A stretch of DNA of 5,128 nucleotides from an uncultured Clostridia bacterium (GTDB lineage Bacteria > Bacillota > Clostridia > Oscillospirales > Acutalibacteraceae): assembly GCA_937875885.1 (NCBI GenBank), contig CALEIO010000081.1, positions 1-5,128 on the forward strand. Direction: 5' to 3'. Position 1 is the first letter of the stretch, and every line of letters begins with the position of its first letter. The position numbers and the translations under genes were made by a program. Below the pieces are notes generated by a model. The model worked only from the letters and a program-made list of their open reading frames with translations. It ran no database searches and had not been told where the DNA came from. Shown one piece after another: positions 1 through 4,416 of this stretch.

Positions 1-80
1 TTGTAAAAGGCATAGTGGGCGATTACTTTAACGTAGTTGGTCTGCCGGTTGCAAGACTTTACAGAGAACTTCAAAGATAA
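1..80 (+). CDS. maf: Maf-family nucleoside triphosphate pyrophosphatase, C-terminal end only (partial)
   Basis: Reading from base 3, the frame gives 25 residues ending in a TAA at 78-80. It contains GDYFNVVGLPVARLY, which matches the conserved C-terminal end of Maf proteins (GDYxNVVGLPLxxLY). The rest of the gene lies before the window. Maf proteins are cytosolic house-cleaning enzymes that hydrolyse non-canonical or modified nucleoside triphosphates to monophosphates, and they are linked to septum formation in Bacillus. The stop lies 19 bases before the start of the lipid kinase on the same strand, with no terminator between, so the two are probably co-transcribed. The call rests only on this short tail, but the motif is distinctive. 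Confidence 0.85.
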   Translation, partial: VKGIVGDYFNVVGLPVARLYRELQR

Positions 81-87
81 AAATCTC

Positions 88-95
88 AGGGGTGG
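88..95 (+). promoter_or_regulatory. Ribosome binding site for the lipid kinase
   Basis: AGGGGTGG ends a few bases before the ATG at 100, with about 7 bases between AGGGG and the start. It decides in favour of ATG 100 over the in-frame ATG at 37, which lies inside the Maf coding end and would add 21 residues ahead of the conserved beginning of the kinase fold. Confidence 0.7.
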
Positions 96-99
96 AACT

Positions 100-1017
100 A
101 TGAGACACATATTTATACTTAATCCTGCAGCAGGAAAATCTGACAGAACACAGGAGTTCAGAAATCAGATTCATAAACTGCAGACAGATGACAGCGTAGA
201 GATTTACATAACAAAAGGTGCAGGCGATGCAAGACACAAGGCGCAGACAGAGGCTTCTGTGGACGATGAAATCCGCATATATGCCTGCGGAGGCGACGGC
301 ACTGCAAACGAGGTGCTTTCAGGCATTGCAGGTCACAAGAACTGTGCTCTGGGAATTATTCCTTTAGGTTCAGGCAACGACTTTGTACGTGCCTTTGAAC
401 CCCTTACAAAGGAAGATTTTCTGGATGTTCAGCGTATGGTTGACGGAGAAGAAAAGCTCATTGACCTTATGGAGTGTAACGGCAACTATTCTATGAATAT
501 TATGTCGGTAGGTTTTGATGCAGTTGTTGCAAAGAATGTGGATAAATTCAAGCGCATACCTTTTGTAAGCGGAAGTCTTGCTTATAAACTTTCTCTTGCA
601 TATTGTCTTTTTACAAAGCGCAAGCACAAGGTCAAGATTCTTCTTGACGGAGAACCCTTTGAAAAAGCAGACTACAAAAACACAACCTTGCTTGCAGTTG
701 GCGGCAACGGAAAGTTTTATGGTGGCGGATTCAAAGCAGCACCGATTGCAGACTTGAGCGACGGATATATGGACTTTGTCCACGTTAACACGATGTCTGT
801 GCTTAAGTTTGTGAGCATAGTCGGCAAGTATAAAAAGGGCGAGCATATCAACAATCCCAAGATGCCATACATCAGCTTCAAAAGATGCAAGAAGATTCAG
901 TTTATTGCTGAAACACCCATCGATATAAACTTTGACGGCGAGATTTTTGTGGAGACAAACCCCGAGGTAACCCTCCTTGAAAGCGCTCTCAGAATCATTC
1001 TGCCCAAAACTTATTAA
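100..1017 (+). CDS. Diacylglycerol kinase-family lipid kinase (YegS/BmrU type)
   Basis: The product is 305 residues, the usual size for bacterial YegS/BmrU/DgkB-like lipid kinases. These cytosolic or membrane-associated enzymes transfer phosphate from ATP to a lipid such as diacylglycerol, recycling it into phospholipid synthesis; the exact substrate cannot be read here. Visible motifs, numbered from the chosen start, are NPAAGKS at 8-14, the nucleotide-binding GGDGTANE at 64-71, and PLGSGNDF at 88-95 (family consensus P.GTGND, here with Ser for Thr). Later come SVGFDA and a glycine-rich GNGKFYGGGFKAAP stretch followed by SDGYMD, typical of the C-terminal beta domain. There is no signal peptide or membrane helix. 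It follows maf closely and ends at a terminator. Family assignment is firm, but DgkB cannot be told from an uncharacterised paralogue. Confidence 0.9.
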   Translation: MRHIFILNPAAGKSDRTQEFRNQIHKLQTDDSVEIYITKGAGDARHKAQTEASVDDEIRIYACGGDGTANEVLSGIAGHKNCALGIIPLGSGNDFVRAFEPLTKEDFLDVQRMVDGEEKLIDLMECNGNYSMNIMSVGFDAVVAKNVDKFKRIPFVSGSLAYKLSLAYCLFTKRKHKVKILLDGEPFEKADYKNTTLLAVGGNGKFYGGGFKAAPIADLSDGYMDFVHVNTMSVLKFVSIVGKYKKGEHINNPKMPYISFKRCKKIQFIAETPIDINFDGEIFVETNPEVTLLESALRIILPKTY

Positions 1018-1025
1018 TAAATATA

Positions 1026-1067
1026 AAAGGTTGCTTTGCTTTTTTGTAAGGCAACCTTTGTTTTATT
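1026..1067 (+). terminator. Intrinsic terminator after the lipid kinase
   Basis: AAAGGTTGC at 1026-1034 pairs with GCAACCTTT at 1051-1059, a 9-bp stem with a T-rich loop, followed by GTTTTATT. It starts 8 bases after the kinase stop codon and should end the maf-kinase transcript. Confidence 0.8.
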
Positions 1068-1114
1068 GCGGTTGATAAGTTGTAAAAGTTGTTGTGGGAT
1101 AAAAGCAAGGATAA

Positions 1115-1143
1115 TTTACTTTACAAAATATATGTAGTATAAT
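1115..1143 (+). promoter_or_regulatory. Probable vegetative (sigma-A type) promoter for rsuA
   Basis: A perfect TATAAT at 1138-1143 is preceded, after a 17-base spacer, by TTTACT at 1115-1120 (4 of 6 matches to TTGACA). It lies in AT-rich DNA between the upstream terminator and rsuA and would give a leader of about 55 bases. No riboswitch-like structure is evident in that leader. Seen by eye only. Confidence 0.55.
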
Positions 1144-1204
1144 CAAAATAGCAACTGTAGTATTATTTTACCGATAAACTTGAATTTGTGTGGGGTATAT
1201 TAAT

Positions 1205-1909
1205 ATGGAAAGAATAGATAAAATAATATCTGAACATACATATTACACAAGAAAAGAAATAAAAAAATTGATTTCTCAAAAAGCGGTATATGTAAATGGC
1301 GAAGAAGTTAAAAGACCTGAATGTAAATATGAAGTAGCGGATATGTCTATAAAAATAAACGGTGAAGAAATAGAAATAAGAAAAAACATCTATTTGCTGC
1401 TGAACAAACCCAAAGGTTATGTGTCAGCAACAGAAGACAAATCCCAAAAGACAGTACTGGACCTGATTCCGCAAGAATATAAATACAGAGATTTATTCCC
1501 TGCAGGTCGACTTGACAAAGACACCACAGGACTTATGCTGATAACCGATGATGGAGAATTTGCACACAATATTTTATCACCAAGAAAACACGTGCAAAAA
1601 GAATACGAAGTAGTCCTTGATATTCCTGTTACATCAACTATGGTGGAAGAGTTCAGAAAAGGCGTGAACCTGAACGACGGAGAATGCAAGACAGCTTATC
1701 TGGAAATAACAGGAGAGTACTCCGCAAAGGTAACAATTACCGAGGGCAGATACCATCAGATAAAAAGAATGTTTGGTTGCTTTGGTGCAAAAGTTGTGGA
1801 ACTGCACAGAATCCGCATAGGCAATTTGTACTTACCCAGAGAATTAAATCCCGGCGAGGTAAAAGAAGCTACCGAAACCGAACTGCAAAAAATCCAAGAA
1901 AGAAATTGA
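1205..1909 (+). CDS. rsuA: 16S rRNA pseudouridine(516) synthase, RsuA family
   Basis: The product is 234 residues from ATG 1205. It has an N-terminal S4 RNA-binding domain (about residues 1-60, with RIDKII and VYVNGEEV) and an RsuA/RluB-type pseudouridine synthase domain. Visible are LLLNKPKGYVSAT at 65-77, the catalytic motif AGRLDKDTTGL at 100-110 with Asp104 as the predicted nucleophile, and EGRYHQIKRMF at 180-190 followed by VVELHRIRIG. These closely match E. coli RsuA (AGRLDIDTTGL, EGRYHQVKRMF, VVELHRERIG), which isomerises U516 of 16S rRNA. A GTG in the same frame at 1190 would add five residues, but ATG 1205 has TGGGG about 9 bases upstream and begins exactly at the S4 fold. The S4-coding part is far AT-richer than the catalytic part. 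A close relative such as RluB-type specificity cannot be fully excluded. Confidence 0.92.
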   Translation: MERIDKIISEHTYYTRKEIKKLISQKAVYVNGEEVKRPECKYEVADMSIKINGEEIEIRKNIYLLLNKPKGYVSATEDKSQKTVLDLIPQEYKYRDLFPAGRLDKDTTGLMLITDDGEFAHNILSPRKHVQKEYEVVLDIPVTSTMVEEFRKGVNLNDGECKTAYLEITGEYSAKVTITEGRYHQIKRMFGCFGAKVVELHRIRIGNLYLPRELNPGEVKEATETELQKIQERN

Positions 1910-1932
1910 AAAACTAAAAAAATAAAACTAAT

Positions 1933-1969
1933 AAAAGCTATGGGAGCGTAAAAACTCTCATAGCTTTTT
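1933..1969 (+). terminator. Hairpin terminator between rsuA and the deacetylase remnant (copy 1)
   Basis: AAAAGCTATGGGAG at 1933-1946 pairs over 14 positions with CTCTCATAGCTTTT at 1955-1968, around the 8-base loop CGTAAAAA, with T-runs on both strands. Read as + strand RNA the one imperfect position is a G-U wobble; read from the minus strand it is an A-C mismatch. The site lies 23 bases after the rsuA stop and can serve convergent transcription from both sides. It is the exact reverse complement of the second hairpin at 3512-3548. Confidence 0.85.
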
Positions 1970-1971
1970 AT

Positions 1972-2208
1972 TTACTCGCACAGGTGCATCCTGCCCTCGT
2001 GGTCGGTGGTGTAGTTGCCTTCGGGGATAAGCTCGGAGATTGGCACAAACTCGTAGCCTTCGGCTCTTACTGCATCAATTATCATAGGGAAAGCCTCGGG
2101 GGTGTTCTTTGCTCCGTTGTGCATAAGAATTATGCTTCCGTTTTGCAGTTTCGATGTAATCTTTTGTACCATTTCGGCGGGACTGGGGTCCTTCCAGTCA
2201 AGAGAATC
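1972..2208 (-). pseudogene. 3' remnant of a PdaB-like polysaccharide deacetylase gene
   Basis: On the minus strand this encodes only the last 78 or so residues of a NodB-fold deacetylase, equivalent to residues 178-255 of the intact gene at 3551-4318. The part from the internal Met (2172) to the stop has 55 of 66 residues identical. It keeps DSLDW, the late motif LMHNG with its conserved His, and the C-terminal TTDHEGRMH. It lacks the FDAAWG, HSNTHP and RPPYG motifs needed for metal binding and catalysis, and has no ribosome binding site at its end. The frame has no stop or shift. Upstream similarity ends at base 2208, where unrelated AT-rich sequence begins. It is either the stump of a second, tandem deacetylase gene or a partial duplication brought in with the J-domain gene. 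Confidence 0.88.
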
Positions 2209-2267
2209 AACACTTGATACAAAAGTAAAGAGTGTGTTTGTAGAAATTTATATATTATGAAAAGTAG

Positions 2268-2295
2268 TTGATTTGTAGAGGAAATATGATAAAAT
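2268..2295 (+). promoter_or_regulatory. Probable promoter of the J-domain gene
   Basis: TTGATT at 2268-2273 is followed after 16 bases by TAAAAT at 2290-2295 (5 of 6 matches to TATAAT), with an extended -10 TG at 2287-2288. It lies about 31 bases before the start codon, giving a leader of roughly 25 bases. It is within the AT-rich segment specific to the J gene, just after the point where the deacetylase repeat ends, so the gene seems to carry its own vegetative-type promoter. Seen by eye only. Confidence 0.55.
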
Positions 2296-2326
2296 TAATT
2301 TAAGAATATATTAGGATGTGTGAGGT

Positions 2327-3508
2327 ATGACATTTTACGAAATTTTGGAAGTTAATGAGAATGCATCAAAAGAAGTAATACATATGGCATATAAAGCATT
2401 ATGCAAAAAATACCATCCTGATATTTTTTCTGGGGATACAAAATATGCAGAAGAGCAAATGAAAAGAATCAATACTGCATATGATGTTCTCTCTGATGAT
2501 GTAAAAAGGAAAGAATATGATATATCTTTAAAAGGGTATAGAGACAAAAAACAAGAGGATGAACCGATAGATATTTCAAAGAAAATATCAAAAATTCAAA
2601 GTAATAAAAAGAAGAAAATAATTATTTCAATTATATTGTTTGTTGTTTTGTTAATTGCTGTTATTGTTGGGATTTTGATTATTAATAACATTCATCAGAA
2701 CGATTTAGATGAAGTTAAAACCGATGAAACAAAGTATTCCGATGATTATACCGTTGCAAATAATTATGACAATAACGATGATGAGCAATCTTTTGCGGAA
2801 TGGTCGAATGAAAATAAGGAAAAGTCAGATTTTTTAGATAAACACATTGTCTTTGTTATTGATGGTTTTGGTAATTATTATTACACCTATGACCAAATGA
2901 TATATGTCACACAACAAATGGAGGAATATGAGTTTTGGGCATATAACAAAGAACAAGCAATCGAGTTGGATTATGTTGCAAGTGATATAAATGCTATAGA
3001 GGGGATGATATCTGAAAAAGCTGACTTTTTAGATGAACGAATTGTTTTTGTTATAGGTGGTTTTGGGGATTATTATTTTACATATGATGAGCTGATGTCC
3101 GTTACACAAACTTTAGAAGAATATGAGTTTTGGGCATATAACATAGAATCTGCAATCTCAAAAGGTTATAAACAACATTCTGACAAATCGAGTAATAACC
3201 TAAACTCAAACAATACTAATCAATCGCAAGAAAAGAAGAACACTTGCCTTTCGGTTGGTTGTAATAATTTGTCGAACAACTATAATTACTATTGTAGTGA
3301 ACATGCTTGTGCAGAAAGTGGATGTTATAGAGAAAAAGGATATGGGTATTCTTCGATATATTGTTCTTACCACAAATGTGGTGATGTGATGTGTGAAAAC
3401 AGAAAAAAAGACTATGGATCTTATTGTAGCGAACACGAGTGTGCAAATTCATATTGTACATCTAAAAAATCTTCATTATCGGATTATTGTTATATACATG
3501 ATGATTAA
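2327..3508 (+). CDS. Membrane-anchored J-domain protein with internal repeats and Cys/His-rich tail
   Basis: The product is 393 residues. Residues 2-68 form a J domain (FYEILEVNENAS, HPD at 30-32, then INTAYDVLSD and KRKEYD), so it should stimulate the ATPase of a DnaK-type Hsp70. A basic stretch KKKK (94-97) leads into one strongly hydrophobic helix at about 98-120; the positive-inside rule puts the J domain in the cytosol and the rest outside. Residues 166-216 and 231-281 are two 51-residue repeats. An Asn/Ser/Gln-rich linker (about 286-304) leads to four C-x4-C-x10/12-C-x2-H units (307-391). ATG 2327 follows an in-frame TGA at 2321, with AGGA 10 bases upstream. The glycine-rich and CxxCxGxG regions of true DnaJ are absent. 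The gene is about one-third GC, clearly AT-richer than its neighbours. The whole architecture matches no named family I know, and its function is unknown. Confidence 0.85.
   Translation: MTFYEILEVNENASKEVIHMAYKALCKKYHPDIFSGDTKYAEEQMKRINTAYDVLSDDVKRKEYDISLKGYRDKKQEDEPIDISKKISKIQSNKKKKIIISIILFVVLLIAVIVGILIINNIHQNDLDEVKTDETKYSDDYTVANNYDNNDDEQSFAEWSNENKEKSDFLDKHIVFVIDGFGNYYYTYDQMIYVTQQMEEYEFWAYNKEQAIELDYVASDINAIEGMISEKADFLDERIVFVIGGFGDYYFTYDELMSVTQTLEEYEFWAYNIESAISKGYKQHSDKSSNNLNSNNTNQSQEKKNTCLSVGCNNLSNNYNYYCSEHACAESGCYREKGYGYSSIYCSYHKCGDVMCENRKKDYGSYCSEHECANSYCTSKKSSLSDYCYIHDD
2822..3169 (+). repeat. Two 51-residue tandem repeats inside the J-domain protein
   Basis: Codons for residues 166-216 (2822-2974) and 231-281 (3017-3169) encode related units with a period of 65 residues. 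By hand count 34 of 51 residues are identical (67%). Shared landmarks are DFLD, IVFVI, GFG, YY, TYD, VTQ, EEYEFWAYN and a final Tyr. A 25-base stretch is identical at 2924-2948 and 3119-3143, so the duplication is fairly recent or under strong constraint. The unit is aromatic-rich and acidic, and it lies on the predicted outside of the membrane. I do not recognise it as a named domain. Confidence 0.88.
3245..3499 (+). repeat. Four tandem C-x4-C-x10/12-C-x2-H units (putative metal-binding knuckles)
   Basis: Residues 307-391 fall into four units with Cys, Cys, Cys, His at 307/312/323/326, 328/333/346/349, 351/356/367/370 and 372/377/388/391. The spacing is C-x4-C, then x10, x12, x10 and x10 to a Cys preceded by Tyr, then x2 to His. 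A single residue separates each His from the next Cys. Three Cys plus one His per unit is a classic zinc-binding set, so four zinc sites are inferred. No other Cys or His breaks the pattern in this stretch. Confidence 0.85.
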
Positions 3509-3511
3509 CAA

Positions 3512-3548
3512 AAAAGCTATGAGAGTTTTTACGCTCCCATAGCTTTTT
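3512..3548. terminator. Bidirectional hairpin terminator between the J gene and pdaB-like gene (copy 2)
   Basis: AAAAGCTATGAGAG at 3512-3525 pairs with CTCCCATAGCTTTT at 3534-3547 around the loop TTTTTACG, with A-runs before and T-runs after, so it works for both converging genes. The J gene stops 3 bases before it and the deacetylase stops 3 bases after it. In this orientation the odd position is a G-U wobble for minus-strand RNA and an A-C mismatch for + strand RNA. It should therefore fold slightly better for the deacetylase transcript. Confidence 0.87.
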
Positions 3549-3787
3549 GTTTATTCAGAAATGTGCATCCTGCCCTCGTGGTCGGTGGTGTAGTCGCCCT
3601 CTAAAAGTATTTCGGAGATTGGCGCAAACTCATAGCCCTCGGCACGGACTGCATCAATTATCATAGGCAGTGCTTCGGGAGTGTTGGTTGCACCGTTATG
3701 CATAAGGATGATGCTTCCGTTTTGCAGTTTGTTTATTATCTTCTGTACCATTTCGGCGGCTGTGGGATTCTTCCAGTCAAGAGAATC
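3512..3787. repeat. Direct repeat, copy 2: terminator hairpin plus deacetylase 3' end
   Basis: This is the partner of 1933-2208. Here the deacetylase part is embedded in a complete gene, so it is the likely original copy and the other the truncated one. The coding portions run in the same direction in both copies, while the short hairpin ahead of them is flipped. Confidence 0.85.
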
Positions 3788-4318
3788 GATGTCCCACTGA
3801 ATGCAATACATATTCTGATCCTTTACGGCCTTTACAACGAGGTTGTTATAGTCGCCGTAAGGTGGGCGGAAAAGGGTGGGGTATTTGCCTGTAAGCTCTT
3901 TGATTTTGTTGTTGCAGTTTGTGATTTCGCTTGCCATTTCTTCTGTACTCAGTTTGGTCATATAGGGGTGAGTGTTGGAGTGATTCTCCACGTCGTGTCC
4001 TGCTTTTGCAATGGCTTTTACAGAGTCGGGATATTTGCTCACCCAATCTCCCACAAGAAAGAATGTGGCTGTAACCTGTTTCTCTTCCAGAATCTGCAGC
4101 AGGGTTTCTGTCTGCTCGTTGCCCCAGGCAGCGTCAAAGGAAATTGCTACCTTTTTATTCTCTGTTTCCACACAGTAGATTGGTATATCTCTGGGTTCGG
4201 CGGCCACAGCAACGGCTTTTGAGGTGGTTTTGATGGTAACCGTCAGGGCGGTTGCACCGAGAAGTATGCAGGAGAAAAGCACAAGTAAACTTGTTTTGGT
4301 AAGTGTGAAAATTTTCAT
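3551..4318 (-). CDS. PdaB-like polysaccharide deacetylase (NodB domain), secreted or membrane-anchored
   Basis: The product is 255 residues. An N-terminal hydrophobic segment at about 10-27 after two Lys is a signal peptide or anchor. The NodB domain follows: FDAAWG at 61-66 with Asp62 as the expected catalytic base, HSNTHP at 113-118 (metal ligands His113 and His117), RPPYG at 151-155, DSLDW at 178-182, and LMHNG at 205-209 with His207. In place of the usual second Asp of the first motif there is Ala, as in sporulation-associated PdaB-type proteins. The family removes N-acetyl groups from cell-wall or spore polysaccharide outside the membrane. ATG 4318 is chosen because AGAGGTG lies 7 bases upstream; an in-frame ATG at 4348 would add ten residues upstream of this site. 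It lies downstream of cysS behind a terminator and so has its own transcript. Precise substrate is not shown. Confidence 0.88.
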   Translation of the reverse strand: MKIFTLTKTSLLVLFSCILLGATALTVTIKTTSKAVAVAAEPRDIPIYCVETENKKVAISFDAAWGNEQTETLLQILEEKQVTATFFLVGDWVSKYPDSVKAIAKAGHDVENHSNTHPYMTKLSTEEMASEITNCNNKIKELTGKYPTLFRPPYGDYNNLVVKAVKDQNMYCIQWDIDSLDWKNPTAAEMVQKIINKLQNGSIILMHNGATNTPEALPMIIDAVRAEGYEFAPISEILLEGDYTTDHEGRMHISE

Positions 4319-4324
4319 AGTGAA

Positions 4325-4345
4325 ACACCTCTTTGCAATTGTATG
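4325..4345 (-). promoter_or_regulatory. Ribosome binding site and possible sigma-E-like -10 element upstream of the deacetylase
   Basis: On the minus strand CATACAAT (4345-4338) fits the -10 consensus of the sporulation factor sigma-E (CATACAMT), and AGAGGTG (4331-4325) is the ribosome binding site 7 bases before ATG 4318. B. subtilis pdaB is a sigma-E gene, which makes the match suggestive. However, no good -35 ATATT-like box lies at the right distance, and the leader would be very short. The -10 also lies within a small inverted repeat TTGCA-N6-TGCAA. Confidence 0.35.
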
Positions 4346-4352
4346 CAAGGGG

Positions 4353-4399
4353 TAAAGAAAAAAGCACCGAGGCTCTGAAAAAATCAGAACTTCGGTGCT
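4353..4399 (-). terminator. Intrinsic terminator after cysS
   Basis: The arms 4363-4378 and 4384-4399 form a 16-position stem with one G-T wobble and one mismatch, closed by a 5-base loop. On the minus strand the stem is followed by TTTTTTCTTT. It lies 17 bases after the cysS stop and separates that transcript from the deacetylase. Confidence 0.9.
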
Positions 4400-4416
4400 G
4401 TGTTTTTAGTTCAATA

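Larger units (their letters stand above)
1933..2208. repeat. Direct repeat, copy 1: terminator hairpin plus deacetylase 3' end
   Basis: This stretch corresponds in order and spacing to 3512-3787. The coding part (1972-2208 versus 3551-3787) aligns without gaps; my hand count gives 43 differences in 237 bases, about 82% identity. The hairpin part is also shared but in inverted orientation. Similarity stops abruptly after base 2208, where the J-gene upstream region begins. The pair brackets the AT-rich J-domain gene. Confidence 0.85.

Noticed and set aside
37..99. Upstream ATG at 37 as start of the lipid kinase
   Set aside because: It lies inside the Maf coding end, adds 21 residues unlike the family N-terminus, and ATG 100 has a good ribosome binding site.
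1190..1204. GTG at 1190 as the rsuA start
   Set aside because: The TGGGG sequence that would serve ATG 1205 overlaps this start region, and S4 proteins of the family begin at the MxRIDK position.
1684..1917. 77-codon + strand frame overlapping the end of rsuA
   Set aside because: It is a shifted frame within a well-supported gene and has no recognisable protein features.
1972..2172. Deacetylase remnant as a functional 66-residue protein
   Set aside because: The start is an internal Met of the full-length family, there is no ribosome binding site visible before it, and all early catalytic motifs are missing.
1984..2217. + strand frame opposite the deacetylase remnant
   Set aside because: The matching region of the intact gene shows the same antisense opening (the frame starting at 3698), so it is a shadow of the deacetylase code.
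3206..3461. Two minus-strand frames of 76 and 81 codons opposite the Cys/His-rich tail
   Set aside because: They mirror the regular codon repeats of the J-domain gene and show no ribosome binding site or family resemblance.
1933..3548. The two hairpins as terminal inverted repeats of a transposon
   Set aside because: No transposase is present, the hairpins are self-complementary terminators at gene ends, no target duplication is visible, and the repeated module extends directly into deacetylase coding sequence.
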